Shown: positions 8,701 to 18,261 of the stretch, in pieces
Layout: each line of letters opens with the position of its first letter
How positions within the stretch are numbered: the stretch's first letter is position 1
From: Phycisphaeraceae bacterium
GTDB lineage: Bacteria > Planctomycetota > Phycisphaerae > Phycisphaerales > UBA1924
NCBI GenBank assembly: GCA_007693965.1
Contig: RECQ01000046.1
Span: 124,001 to 188,000 of the forward strand
DNA: 64,000 nucleotides
Reading direction: 5' to 3'
Program-made: the position numbers and the translations under genes
The notes under the pieces: model-generated
The model's input: only the letters and a program-made list of their open reading frames with translations
Databases searched by the model: none
What the model was told of the DNA's origin: nothing

Positions 8701-9396
8701 GCGCTTGCCCTCGGCGATGTCGCCGGCGGAGATGTTCTCGTTCTCTCGCTGCAGGGCTTCGATCAGATTCTGGTACGTCAGGTTGTAGCGCGACAGGGCC
8801 GTCGGATCGGCGAGCACGCGAGCCTCGCGCTGACGCCCGCCGAAGATGTTGATCTCGGCAACACCGTCCACGCGCTCCAGGTACGGACGCACCTCCTTGT
8901 CCAGCGCGTCGTACAGCGTGGTGATGTCGAAATCAGGATGCTTGTGCGCATGCTCCGGATCGACCTCGATGATGATCCACGCGATCGCATTCTCCGCCGA
9001 TCCCTCCGCGGCCTTGATGACCGGCTCATCAACGTCCTGCGGATACGACGGCACCTGGCGCAGCGAATCCGATACCTCCTGCAGCGCCCTGCGAATGTCC
9101 GCCTCGATGAAGAATTCGAGCGTGATCTCCGAAGCGCCCTGCCTCGACACCGACAGCATCGTGCGCAGGTTCGAGACGTTCTTGAGGAGCTTCTCCTGCT
9201 CCTTGGTGATCTGGTCGACGATCTCCTCCGGGCTGCGCCCCGGCCAGTTGGTCGTGACCGTGATGATGGGCCGGTCCACGTTGGGCGCGAGCTGGATGGG
9301 GATCGCGCCCAGACCGATCAGGCCGAACATCACCAGCAGGATCACGCCCACGGCGACCGTCACCGGCTTCTTGATGACAAAGCGGACAATGTCCAA
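5752..9396 (-). CDS. Multidrug efflux RND transporter permease (HAE1/AcrB family)
   Basis: A 1214-residue inner-membrane RND pump subunit that exports substrates using the proton gradient. It starts with the typical DIVRFVIKKPVTVAVGVILL first membrane helix; the TM4 region GLAFAVGLVVDNAIVVLEN carries the proton-relay aspartate at about residue 416, with asparagine next to it as in many HAE1 members. A second six-helix bundle follows near residue 970. The C-terminus is a lysine-rich tail (KKQSKKSRRKK). It lies three bases after the adaptor gene and is the last gene of the marR-adaptor-pump operon. No outer-membrane TolC-type gene is in the window. Confidence 0.95.
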   Translation of the reverse strand: MDIVRFVIKKPVTVAVGVILLVMFGLIGLGAIPIQLAPNVDRPIITVTTNWPGRSPEEIVDQITKEQEKLLKNVSNLRTMLSVSRQGASEITLEFFIEADIRRALQEVSDSLRQVPSYPQDVDEPVIKAAEGSAENAIAWIIIEVDPEHAHKHPDFDITTLYDALDKEVRPYLERVDGVAEINIFGGRQREARVLADPTALSRYNLTYQNLIEALQRENENISAGDIAEGKRDYRIRVLGRFETEEEVLNTVIVHRDGAPIFVRDVAEVEIGYEKLRGFVRSIAGQAIAINAIRQGGSNVMEIMEGLQARLDEVRERILPNIHPTVGPDLRMRQVYDETIYITSSIQLVTQNLWIGGALAALVLLLFLRSFVSTGVVALAIPISVIGTFLVLLALGRSLNVVSLAGLAFAVGLVVDNAIVVLENIYRRLQAGDPPMEAAYNGGREVWGAILASTLTTIAVFIPILTIQEEAGQLFRDIALAVVAAVALSLIVSITVIPAASSRWMSAQNQSSYGPIKKRWKSLFGLAPLLGRLVYNVGSAVKWLMTGWRGWTLRPAIIIAMTGMSLLGAYMLAPPLDYLPAGNRNLVFGGLLVPPGQSLDQLLSISGRLETQLAPYVAADPNDPESYGALPPIPRRGGGPEPPPPFDPVPLENFFIGVRGGGMFMGATSAKPQVVAPVGQLVTNAMNTIPDAFGGARQTSLFGRGAGGGNTINLEVSGPDLDAVTTAARRMFDLSGEKFGFQDVRPDPQNFNLTQPEWRLRLNNTGRELGMTTRDLGVASRALFDGAFVGDFSFNGDTIDLVVVPVGGRLDYKEQLATIPIVTPSGRVVPMDTIADIVPAQAPQEIQRIEELSSVTIRITPPSGEPLESVMREIRREIVEPVQAAGLIDRTMRIRLEGTAAKLDEVKRSLVGSRNPDAAAAPWQRAATGVSWLIMLAGAGVAVFGIVRAMRRRRAVFAYGAAGALLLAVVIGGLLLGLATTPELALARLVWALVVVYLLMAALFESFIYPFVIMFTVPLAIVGGFAGLKIVHEITMRNPILQPQQLDVLTMLGFIILIGVVVNNAILIVHQSLNFMRGTAATSSTRAGEEGETMPPTEAIAEAVRTRIRPIFMSTTTSVLGMLPLVLFPGAGSELYRGLGSVVIGGLIVATFFTIFLVPLFFSLVLEMSSGLRVLLGRDEAAPGDTPAPTAKKQSKKSRRKKAEQEPEPSLQPA

Positions 9397-9399
9397 GGA

Positions 9400-10602
9400 T
9401 CAACGCTCCAGGCTCAAGCTCGGGTGAGTGACGGAGGCGGGCGCCGGCCGCATCGCCTCACGGGTTTCGGAGAGGTCTTCGAGAATCTCGAGCGGCTGAC
9501 CGGGAAAGAGCCGCTCGTTCCCCTCAACCACAAGCTTCATGCCGGGCTGCAGGATGGCCGAGCGGATCGCGATGCGGTCGCCGGAGGCGAAACGCGTGTT
9601 GACACGCGCCACCGCCGCCACGCCCTCGTTGTTGAAGTACACATACGACCCGCCGTCGTCGCGCAGCACGGCGTCCTTGTGCACCGTGAGAAAATCCTCC
9701 CGACCGCCGGTGGGCATGAAGCCGATCGCGCTCATGCCCGGCTTGTACAGCAGGTCCGGATTCTCCAGACGCACGCGCACCGTGCCCATCCGCGACATGG
9801 GATCGATCGATGGCAGGATGCCGATCACCGGCGCCTCGACCGTCTCGCCCGTCGCGTCGATCCGAATCTGGATCACCAGGTCAGGGCGCGAGGCGAACCG
9901 CAGATGCGCCTGCGGCACCGAGAGCCACACATCCACGTTCTCCAGCGCCAGCATCTCCACCACCGGGTCGCCATCGCTCACCCACTCGCCCAAGTCTACT
10001 CGCTTGGCCACCACGCTGCCTGAGAAGGGCGCCGCCACAGTCATGTCGTCCAGACGCTGACGAAGCTGAGACAGCTCGGCCTTCGCGACCTCCACCTCGG
10101 CCTCCGCCTGCTGCAGTCGGGCCCGCTGTTCGCCCACATTGGTGCGGGCGTCGTCCACCTCGTTCTGCGATGCGGAGGCACGGGCCTGCAGGTCGATCAG
10201 CCGCTTCAGATCGCGCTCGCCCTTCTCAAGGCGGAAACGACGTTCTTCAACAACGCCCTCCCTCCGGCGCACCTCGGCCTCGGCCCGCGCCACATCAAGG
10301 CGCACCAGCCGCGAGTCCAGAACGGCGAGCGGCTCTCCGGCTTCGATGAAATCGCCCTCCTGCACCAGCATCTCGGCGATGCGCCCGGTCGCCTCGGCAG
10401 CCACGAAGGAGCGGCGCGGGGCGCGCAGATCGCCCGTCGTCTCGCGCAGGGGCTCCAACGACTCCATTCGGACATCGTCCACGCGCACCATCGCCGGGGG
10501 CGGCCCGCCGGAGGGCTGCGCCAATGCGCCACCACACGCCAGGAGGGGCGCCGCCAGGGCGAGCCGCCGCACCATTTTCATCCCGATGCTTCGCAAACTC
10601 AT
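9400..10602 (-). CDS. Efflux RND transporter periplasmic adaptor subunit
   Basis: A 400-residue membrane-fusion protein linking the RND pump to the outer membrane. A signal peptide (LALAAPLLACGGALA) is followed by a lipoyl half-motif (GRIAEMLVQEGDFIEAGEPLAVLDS), a long alpha-hairpin (about 95-180, heptad-rich), the second lipoyl half (TVAAPFSGSVVAKRVDLGEWV) and beta-barrel and membrane-proximal domains. Its ATG overlaps the marR stop by ATGA, so the regulator and pump are one transcription and translation unit. Confidence 0.93.
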   Translation of the reverse strand: MSLRSIGMKMVRRLALAAPLLACGGALAQPSGGPPPAMVRVDDVRMESLEPLRETTGDLRAPRRSFVAAEATGRIAEMLVQEGDFIEAGEPLAVLDSRLVRLDVARAEAEVRRREGVVEERRFRLEKGERDLKRLIDLQARASASQNEVDDARTNVGEQRARLQQAEAEVEVAKAELSQLRQRLDDMTVAAPFSGSVVAKRVDLGEWVSDGDPVVEMLALENVDVWLSVPQAHLRFASRPDLVIQIRIDATGETVEAPVIGILPSIDPMSRMGTVRVRLENPDLLYKPGMSAIGFMPTGGREDFLTVHKDAVLRDDGGSYVYFNNEGVAAVARVNTRFASGDRIAIRSAILQPGMKLVVEGNERLFPGQPLEILEDLSETREAMRPAPASVTHPSLSLER

Positions 10603-11138
10603 CGTGCAGCCTCCCGCCGGCTTTCTTCCGATTGCTCCAGCTTTGTTTCAAATCGCTCCAGGTTGTCTATCAGACTCTGAAGTGTGCATTCGGTTCGCTC
10701 GACTTCTTCAGGATTGATCCCGTCGAGGAAAAATTGTTCGAAGACCTTCGCCAACTCGCGCGTCTGCTCCAGCGCTGTTCTGCCCTGATCGGTGAGATGC
10801 ACGAAGAGCGAGCGGCCGGAGCCGGGCTGCGTGCGCCGCTCGACCAGCCCCTCGTCCTCCATCGCCGCCAGCATCCGGCTGACGTTCTGCGCGCTCAGCA
10901 GCGCATCTTCGCTGAGCTGGCGCACCGTCGGCGGCTCCTCCACGCGCCCGAGCGCGCACAGCAACAGCCATCGCGAACTCGTCAGACCGATCGGCGCCGT
11001 CAGGCGGTCGCCCAGTCGCATCATCATGTTGTTCACCGTGAAGAGCCGGCGCACCAGCGCTGACTCCTCACCGGCGCACGCGTGCGTCTCGGCGCAGGCC
11101 GGCGTGCTCTGAGCTGGCGATCCGGTGGATCTGGGCAT
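10599..11138 (-). CDS. MarR-family transcriptional regulator of the efflux operon
   Basis: A 179-residue winged-helix repressor. The HTH lies in RQLSEDALLSAQNVSRMLAAMEDEGLV, followed by the wing RRTQPGSGRSLFVHLTDQG. I chose the ATG at 11138 because on the minus strand AGGAG sits six bases upstream; the frame stays open to 11339 but the extension crosses the promoter. It is the first gene of the pump operon, and a perfect 12-base palindrome overlaps its promoter -35. Autorepression released by a pump substrate is the likely mode, by analogy with MarR/EmrR. Confidence 0.9.
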   Translation of the reverse strand: MPRSTGSPAQSTPACAETHACAGEESALVRRLFTVNNMMMRLGDRLTAPIGLTSSRWLLLCALGRVEEPPTVRQLSEDALLSAQNVSRMLAAMEDEGLVERRTQPGSGRSLFVHLTDQGRTALEQTRELAKVFEQFFLDGINPEEVERTECTLQSLIDNLERFETKLEQSEESRREAAR

Positions 11139-11212
11139 AGCTGACTCCTCGCCGCGGGCCGCGGCCTTCCCCCTCGGCCGGTCCGTGCCGAGCCGGGCGC
11201 ACAGGGGGAGAA

Positions 11213-11240
11213 ACAATACGCCCCCGACGCCCTTCGTCAA
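11213..11240 (-). promoter_or_regulatory. Promoter of the marR-efflux operon
   Basis: On the minus strand TTGACG (11240-11235) and TATTGT (11218-11213) are separated by 16 bases, about 75 bases upstream of the chosen marR start. The -35 is embedded in the palindrome at 11237-11248. Confidence 0.55.
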
Positions 11241-11248
11241 CATGTTGA
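11237..11248. promoter_or_regulatory. Candidate MarR operator
   Basis: TCAACATGTTGA is a perfect 12-base palindrome, typical in length and symmetry for MarR-family dimers, and it overlaps the -35 hexamer of the marR operon. Binding here would block RNA polymerase. Confidence 0.55.
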
Positions 11249-11304
11249 TTCGTCTGAAACCCAATTCGGTTGCGGCGATTCCACCGGCTCCCGCCCCAGC
11301 GCGC

Positions 11305-11333
11305 AAAACGGCCTCCCACAGGGCGGGAGGCCG
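11305..11333 (-). terminator. Intrinsic terminator after clpX
   Basis: On the minus strand a perfect nine-base stem (CGGCCTCCC / GGGAGGCCG, loop of seven) is followed directly by TTTT. It lies 46 bases past the clpX stop and separates it from the marR promoter. Confidence 0.8.
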
Positions 11334-11378
11334 ATTCAATACGGAGTATTCAGTCCTCTATCGCCGCATCGGCGCGGC

Positions 11379-12728
<1,350 letters not shown>

Positions 12729-12903
12729 GGACGCCTCGTGTGGCCTTTGGAACTGCTCGTACTGACTCAGGTGCGCTCGTGCGGAGCCCTCAGTGTATCG
12801 GCTGGGGCCCGCTCTTTCTCCATGCGCCTGCGAGACAGGACCCGATTCACGTGTCCTTGCGTCCGGTTGCGACGACTCGGGCCGGCGCGGGGGGTGTCCA
12901 CCC

Positions 12904-13362
12904 TCAACCCCCCGTCCCAGAACCAGAGTCGCCGCCGTCAGCCTTTCCTCGATTCGGACCCGCCCCATTCCGGGGCTGCTGCGGCCCCTCATCCGACGGA
13001 CCGGGCAAGGGCTCGCCGGTCAGGTCATACCCCGGCGCCGCCCGGCGTTCGTCGGGGGGGTCCGTCGCGGCGTCGTCCTCGGGCGACCCGGCCTCGTCGT
13101 CGTCGTCAGCCGCCTTGGCCTGGTCCACCTCGACGCCCAGCCTCGCCATCGCCGCGGCGCGGAGGACGCGGTGCTCCCGCTCGCTGATCTCCCCCCGCTG
13201 CTTGAGCCTGCGGATGTCTTCAAGCGTCAATTCGGCGCCCGCGCCGCCGGTGGGCGCATCGGAGAGCATCCGGCGCCGGATCTGCAGGAGTATGAAGGCG
13301 AGCAGAACGACAGCCGCGGCCAGAGCCGCCAGCCAGAACAGGAGTTGAACCGTGGGGGACAT
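12904..13362 (-). CDS. Small membrane-anchored protein with SHOCT-like segment
   Basis: About 152 residues if started at ATG 13362; in-frame ATGs at 13404 and 13425 add up to 21 residues. One transmembrane helix ([20 protein letters not shown]) is followed by [20 protein letters not shown], a SHOCT-like short helical motif, and a long acidic, Pro/Gly-rich disordered tail. It lies between tig and clpX on the same strand, the place of clpP in many bacteria. The function is unknown; a cytoplasmic tail tethered to the membrane is all the sequence supports. Confidence 0.7.
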   Translation of the reverse strand: MSPTVQLLFWLAALAAAVVLLAFILLQIRRRMLSDAPTGGAGAELTLEDIRRLKQRGEISEREHRVLRAAAMARLGVEVDQAKAADDDDEAGSPEDDAATDPPDERRAAPGYDLTGEPLPGPSDEGPQQPRNGAGPNRGKADGGDSGSGTGG

Positions 13363-13437
13363 TGCAAGTGCGACGAGCGTTGCGGCCCCTTCACAGTGCG
13401 TCATGGCTGCAACTGTAGCCCGCATGAAGCCGAAGCA

Positions 13438-14823
13438 TCACGTGTTCGACTTCTTCTCCATGGCGGCGCGGAAGTCCTCCATCGAGACTTCCTTCACGTT
13501 CGCCTTGGCCAGGACCGCATCCAGCGCCTTGTGCTCGCGGATCTGCTGGGCCACGCCGTTGATGCGCCCCGTCCGCACCAACTCGTTGCGCAGTTCCTCT
13601 GGGCGCTGGTTGTTGCTGGCGGCCATCTGGGCGATGCGCCCATAGACCTCGTTCTCGCTGATCGTCACATCTTCCTGCGTCGCGACCTTGTCGAGGATGA
13701 AGAAGAGTTTCAATTCCCGACCCGCCACCTCGGAGGAGCCGGAACGCATCTCAGCGATGTGCTCCTCGATCTTCTCGACCGGCGTGCCCCGGTGCATCAT
13801 CTCCATCCGCTGGCGCTCCAGGTTGCGCTCCGCCTGGCGGGCGGTGATGCTCTCGGGCAGCTCGATTTCGACCGAGTCAATCAGGTGCTTGGCGATCTGC
13901 TGGCGCATTGCCTGCTGCTGCTCGATCATCACGCGCTGGTTGAGCTTAAGCATGATGGTCTCGCGAAGCTGCTCCTCGGACTCAAAGCCGTACTTGGCCA
14001 CAAGCGCTCCGGTCGTCGCGGGGACGATGCGATACACCTCGTTCACCTGGAACTCGATGACGATGTCCTTGCCGCGGATCGACTCGGTTTCGTGGTTCTC
14101 CGGGCCCTTGGTCTTGACGGTGATCGTGTCGCCCTTGCCCGGCTCGCCGATCTGCTTGGCGAAATCGGAGACCACGACACCGAGGATCATGCCCTCGCCC
14201 TTCTTCTCCGCGGGCGGAACCTGGATCACGGCGCCCTCGATGTCGAGGATCGTCTCGTCCTTGTGCAGCAGCTTGCCGTGGCCGAGGCAGTAGTCCCCCA
14301 TCTCGGCCTTCTCGCGACCTTCAAGGTCGCCCTCGTTGTTCTGGAGCTGCTTCAGCTCGCGCTCGACCATCTCCTCCGTCACTTCGAAGAGAGGCTTGAG
14401 CACCTCCATGCCTTCCAGTTTGGGAAGTTCGAAATCGGGCGCGACCTCCACCTCGACGCTGAACTTCAGCGGCTGCTTGCCGCTCATGTCCGCATCCTTC
14501 AACTCATCGCCGCCTTCGGGCTCGCCCAGTACACGCAGCGAGTTCTCCTCGATGCACGCCTGGTACGCCTCGGTGACCAACTCCTGCTTGGCCTCATCGC
14601 GGATGGCGGCGCCGAAGCGCTTCTCGACCAGCGATCGCGGCGCCTTGCCGGGCCGGAAGCCGGGCAGGGACACCTGTCCCGCCAGGCCGCCGAACTTGTC
14701 GGCAACCGCCTGCGTGACTCGCTCGGCGGGGATTTCGAAGGTGAGCTTCTTGCGGCAGGGACCCACATCCTCGATCTGCACGGGGGCAGGGGCTTCTGCG
14801 ACTGCGGCGTCTTTTTTGGCCAT
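13438..14823 (-). CDS. tig: Trigger factor
   Basis: A ribosome-bound chaperone and prolyl isomerase, 461 residues. The ribosome-docking signature GFRPGKAP is at 55-62. The middle FKBP-type PPIase region (about 170-260) is divergent, with an insertion around GHGKLLHKDETILDIEG, and the C-terminal chaperone arms (about 280-440) are helix-rich and charged (QQQAMRQQIAKHLIDSVE). The ATG start at 14823 gives MAKKDAAVAEAPAP before the first domain strand. It heads a minus-strand set with a membrane protein and clpX. Confidence 0.93.
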   Translation of the reverse strand: MAKKDAAVAEAPAPVQIEDVGPCRKKLTFEIPAERVTQAVADKFGGLAGQVSLPGFRPGKAPRSLVEKRFGAAIRDEAKQELVTEAYQACIEENSLRVLGEPEGGDELKDADMSGKQPLKFSVEVEVAPDFELPKLEGMEVLKPLFEVTEEMVERELKQLQNNEGDLEGREKAEMGDYCLGHGKLLHKDETILDIEGAVIQVPPAEKKGEGMILGVVVSDFAKQIGEPGKGDTITVKTKGPENHETESIRGKDIVIEFQVNEVYRIVPATTGALVAKYGFESEEQLRETIMLKLNQRVMIEQQQAMRQQIAKHLIDSVEIELPESITARQAERNLERQRMEMMHRGTPVEKIEEHIAEMRSGSSEVAGRELKLFFILDKVATQEDVTISENEVYGRIAQMAASNNQRPEELRNELVRTGRINGVAQQIREHKALDAVLAKANVKEVSMEDFRAAMEKKSNT

Positions 14824-15006
14824 GGCGATGCTGGCTCCGGCGCGGATCTGAAAAAGTGTGTGGGGCCGATCTGCGATCGAACGCCCGTCTCTGCGGCGAC
14901 AATCCGACCCTCTCTCCGGCCGGACGCGAGCCCCGCAAGATAGTCGGCCGGCCCGCCCACCGCCACCGCAGGGCCCCCTCCCCCTGCTCCTGCGTCCCCG
15001 GGCCCG

Positions 15007-16290
15007 TCAGCCCCGCAGTCGCCGGCGCCAGCGGTTCTCCAGCGACCTCGGATCTCCGAAGGCCTTACGGAAAAGCTCGCCCTGGCGCTGCGGGCTGATG
15101 AATCCCGGCGGCTCCTCGAGCACACTCGCCAGATATTCCCCCAGCGAGCGCCGCTCGTACCTGTAGAGATAGGCCAGCAGGGCGTAGCTCTGGCTGTACA
15201 TCACATCGGCCACCTCGGCCTCGTCGGAGGGCGGGCGGATCAGCTCCACCAGCGTCTCCAGGTCAAACAAACTCCCGTCGGCCCGGTGTGCGTCAAACTC
15301 CTCCATGCGGGACTTCGTCACATGGTCAGGACCGAAGGCGGCCTCGGGACGGTCCGTCTCGAAGGAAGAGGCCAGCCCCTCCGTGATCCAGAAGGCGTAC
15401 TGGTGTGAGCGTGACTGCACACCTGAGTTGAACGCCAGCAGGTGGATCGCTTCGTGGATGGTCTTGGACTTGGAGGCCTGCTCCGCTTCGCGATGCAGGC
15501 GGGCGCGTTCTCGATCGACATTGCGTGCGATCTCATCAGCGTGGGCCCAGAGATTTCGCGCCGTCTCTTCGCGGCGCTCGCGTCGGGCGGCGCGGGCTTC
15601 GTTGCGCATCTCCGCCGCGGACTGCTCGATCTCGCTGAGCTGATCAAACGCCCGCACGAAGGAGGGACCGGTGCTGTCGTCGTAGAACACGACCCGGTTG
15701 CTCAATCCGGCGTAATACCCGGCGATCCAGGGGGCATCGACGCCGTCGTGCACACTGGCGAAGGCCACGTACATGGCGTGGTCGGAAAAGAGCACGCACT
15801 GCAGCTTGTGCCGCGGCGGAACAGCCGGATATTCCAGCCGATCCATCACACGGAAGAACTGGTGATACGCCCGCTCCAGCAGCGACGCCTTGTCACGGGT
15901 CCAGTCGCGATCGGCGTCGGACAGAATGACGAAACGGGCCGTCTCGTGGCGCACGAAGCCGTCGCCCAGCAGCGCCTGGGTCTCTGCGAAGGCCGTCTCA
16001 TCGACTGGCGTCTGGAATCCACTGGCGCGGTGCAGCTCACGCAGCGCCCGGGCGGCCTCGGCACGATGCGAGACGGCGGTCCACGCGCGGCGAAAGTGGC
16101 GATCCGCCTCGTGCAGATCGCCCCGGCGCCGGGCGGCCTCCCCCGCGCGCATCGATGCCGACGGATCGCCCTCTGCCTGCCGGACCTCGGCCCCCGCGCG
16201 CTGGGCGGCCGTCAGGCCGATGCCGGCCGACAGGGACCAGCCGGCCAGCACCGCCAGCACGAACACAAGTGCTTCTGCGCGCAGCTTCAT
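15007..16290 (-). CDS. DUF1570 family secreted zincin-like protein
   Basis: A 427-residue exported protein with an N-terminal signal (ALVFVLAVLAGWSLSAGIGL). Residues 40-75 resemble a tetratricopeptide helix pair. The DUF1570 domain contains the metallopeptidase motif HEAIH at 279-283 and a downstream ITEGLASSFE, whose glutamate could be the third zinc ligand. A charged coiled-coil (about 215-272) precedes the motif. DUF1570 proteins are abundant in planctomycetes; the substrate is unknown. It is divergent from nuoB across a 220-base gap. Confidence 0.85.
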   Translation of the reverse strand: MKLRAEALVFVLAVLAGWSLSAGIGLTAAQRAGAEVRQAEGDPSASMRAGEAARRRGDLHEADRHFRRAWTAVSHRAEAARALRELHRASGFQTPVDETAFAETQALLGDGFVRHETARFVILSDADRDWTRDKASLLERAYHQFFRVMDRLEYPAVPPRHKLQCVLFSDHAMYVAFASVHDGVDAPWIAGYYAGLSNRVVFYDDSTGPSFVRAFDQLSEIEQSAAEMRNEARAARRERREETARNLWAHADEIARNVDRERARLHREAEQASKSKTIHEAIHLLAFNSGVQSRSHQYAFWITEGLASSFETDRPEAAFGPDHVTKSRMEEFDAHRADGSLFDLETLVELIRPPSDEAEVADVMYSQSYALLAYLYRYERRSLGEYLASVLEEPPGFISPQRQGELFRKAFGDPRSLENRWRRRLRG

Positions 16291-16438
16291 CGTCTCACTC
16301 CTCCAGACCGCTCGTCATCGGAGGGGCGAGGGGCCCGCTGGATGGCGGGATCGTCTGGGGAAGGCATCCGGCGCCGCCTGTGTGGACAGCGCCGGTTGGT
16401 CCGCGCGGTTATCGCCCGCCCGCCCGGCATCCAGCCGC

Positions 16439-16444
16439 TAGGAT
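16439..16444 (+). promoter_or_regulatory. Possible -10 element of nuoB
   Basis: TAGGAT lies 66 bases before the nuoB ATG. TANNAT hexamers occur at similar positions before many genes here, but no good -35 is visible. Confidence 0.3.
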
Positions 16445-16510
16445 GAGACGAAGACACAAGGAGCCGGACGCTTTACGCCGATCCGTCCTGCCTGACCACC
16501 GAGGAGCGCC

Positions 16511-17089
16511 ATGGGCATCGAAGCCGCCATCACCGCCGAAGGATTCATGACCACCCAGCTGCAGCGGCTGATCAACTGGTCTCGCCGCAGCTCGCTCTGG
16601 CCCATGCCCTTCGCCACCGCCTGCTGCGGCATCGAGCTGATGGCGACCGCCTCCAGCCGCTACGACCTGGCCCGCTTCGGCGCCGAGGTCATGCGCTTCA
16701 GCCCGCGCCAGAGCGACCTGCTGATCGTCGCGGGCCGCGTCGCCATCAAGACCATGCCGGTCCTGCAGCGCATCTATCAGCAGATGGCCGAGCCGCGCTG
16801 GGTGATCTCGATGGGCGCGTGCGCCTCGACCGGCGGCGTCTTCGACACCTACGCCACCGTGCAGGGGTGCGACCAGTTCATCCCGGTCGATGTCTACGTC
16901 CCCGGCTGCCCGCCGCGGCCCGAGCAGCTCATCGAGGGCGTGATGGCGATCCAGCGCCACATCGACAACGAGGGCATCCCACCGACGCAGGGCGGCAAGC
17001 GCATGCCCCTCAACATCGCCCTCGCGCCGACCCACGCCGTGCGCCCGCAGCCGGTCGGACTCCGCATCGGCGCCGCAGGGGCGAACTGA
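16511..17089 (+). CDS. nuoB: NADH-quinone oxidoreductase subunit B
   Basis: NuoB carries the N2 iron-sulfur cluster that passes electrons to quinone in complex I. All four ligand cysteines are visible: the pair in TACCGIE (38-39), GACAS (104) and PGCPPRP (133). The 192-residue length is normal. GAGGAG four bases before the ATG is a strong ribosome site. No other nuo gene is nearby, unlike the usual nuoA-N operon; repeats follow it. Confidence 0.95.
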   Translation: MGIEAAITAEGFMTTQLQRLINWSRRSSLWPMPFATACCGIELMATASSRYDLARFGAEVMRFSPRQSDLLIVAGRVAIKTMPVLQRIYQQMAEPRWVISMGACASTGGVFDTYATVQGCDQFIPVDVYVPGCPPRPEQLIEGVMAIQRHIDNEGIPPTQGGKRMPLNIALAPTHAVRPQPVGLRIGAAGAN

Positions 17090-17227
17090 ATCGCACGAGG
17101 CATGCCGCCTTCGCAGGCGCGCTGCGGAGCAGAATTGACAGTGCGCGTTTGTGCGTCGCTCGGGTGCGAGTGCGATGGTCGCCGCGCTTCAGGGCGCACG
17201 AGTTGCGGTTTGTTCGATGAAACGAAT

Positions 17228-17311
17228 GGGACTGATGGGACCTGTGGGACTGATGGGATGGTGGTATGGTGGTATGGTGGTATGGTGGGATGGTGGGATG
17301 GTGGGATGGTG
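17228..17311. repeat. GGGACTGATGGGA and TGGTGGTATGG tandem repeats
   Basis: Two GGGACTGATGGGA copies run into three TGGTGGTATGG-type units and then three TGGTGGGATGG-type units. The block is G-rich on the plus strand and could form G-quadruplex-like structure. No inverted arm is seen. Confidence 0.8.
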
Positions 17312-17341
17312 TGTCTGACACGCGGCTGCTCGCAGCGGGGT

Positions 17342-17395
17342 CTGAAATTCTTAGATTTCAAATTTGAGATTTGAAATTTGAAATTTCAGATTTCA
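17342..17395. repeat. AT-rich fold-back repeat (GATTTGAAATTT)
   Basis: Alternating direct and inverted copies of AGATTTGAAATTT and AAATTTCAAATCT make an almost wholly self-complementary stretch. It is the most AT-rich point of the window. Confidence 0.8.
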
Positions 17396-17526
17396 TACCC
17401 AACACGCGCACCCCTGCCGCGCCAAGCCCATCCGCACAAAACCCCGACTCCCGCTCCCCGCTCCCCGACCGCGCGTAGCGCATACACTTCTGACAGCGCC
17501 ATGCGCAGCGAAGAAAGGAGACCGTG

Positions 17527-18165
17527 ATGCACACTTCATTACAGAATTGCCTCCTCCTGGCCTGCGGCGTCTCCCTGGCGCTCACCGCTGGCGCCGCGTC
17601 CATGCGACAGGTCGACCAGCCCGCCAACACGCCAGAGCGATTCGTTGACCCTGATCCGGCGCCGGCGCGTGCCGCGATCGAGCGGCTTGTCGAGGAGGGC
17701 AGAAAGTTTGAGGCGCGGGATGAGCGCGATCGTGCGCTCGCACGCTACGCCGCGGCCCTCACGCTCGATCCCGATGATGATCAGGCGCGCCAGTCGATGG
17801 TGCGACTCGCCCTGCAGGGCGCCGAAGCGCCAGACGATGCAGAGCCCGCGCCCGACGCCGACCTTCGCGGTGAACTGATCCGCATGCGCGGCGACATCGC
17901 CGACTCGCGACGCGACCGCGATGAACTCCGTCGCCACCTCGCCCGCGTCGAGGCCTCGATCGACGCACAGAACGCCGTCATCGCCCGCCTGAACACCGCC
18001 ATGGACGATCGCGGCCGGGCGGAGCCGATCGTGAATCGGCTGGACCGCTCACTCAGCGAGCTCGAACGGCGCATCTCACGCTTTGACACCGAGATCAACG
18101 GGCTGCGACGGGACATCAGCCGCGTCGAGCGCGAAGTGAGCAGCCTGCGCTCGCGCATCCGCTGA
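17527..18165 (+). CDS. Exported TPR-like/coiled-coil protein
   Basis: A 212-residue protein. The ATG at 17527 has AGGAG seven bases upstream; a GTG one codon earlier is the alternative. A signal peptide (NCLLLACGVSLALTAGAASM) is followed by a single TPR-like repeat (EEGRKFEARDERDRALARYAAALTLDPD within about 50-80) and then a long charged coiled-coil from about 115 to the end (RDELRRHLARVEASID, LERRISRFDTEINGL). This is the pattern of an envelope scaffold protein. No known family is recognised. Confidence 0.75.
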   Translation: MHTSLQNCLLLACGVSLALTAGAASMRQVDQPANTPERFVDPDPAPARAAIERLVEEGRKFEARDERDRALARYAAALTLDPDDDQARQSMVRLALQGAEAPDDAEPAPDADLRGELIRMRGDIADSRRDRDELRRHLARVEASIDAQNAVIARLNTAMDDRGRAEPIVNRLDRSLSELERRISRFDTEINGLRRDISRVEREVSSLRSRIR

Positions 18166-18261
18166 TCCGACCTCGCAACTTGCGATCGCAGCTCACGTGC
18201 GCATGATCATTGTCCAACACCTTTCAATCTTCCCGGAACCCGGAACACCGGAGCGACACCA

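Larger units (their letters stand above)
17090..17526. other. Gene-free interval with two repeat blocks
   Basis: This 437-base gap between nuoB and the coiled-coil gene holds the two repeat blocks listed separately (17228-17311 and 17342-17395). The rest shows no coding signal; a purine-rich AAAGGAG ribosome site for the next gene ends it. Confidence 0.7.

Noticed and set aside
5815-10023. 1402-codon open frame on the plus strand opposite the pump and adaptor genes
   Set aside because: It is a GC-rich antisense shadow: His/Arg/Gln-rich, no domains, and it spans two well-supported genes. The same holds for the long antisense frames at 2515-4353, 12793-14943, 21320-23458, 25061-26581, 27792-29498, 44184-45455, 48419-49708 and 56175-57938.
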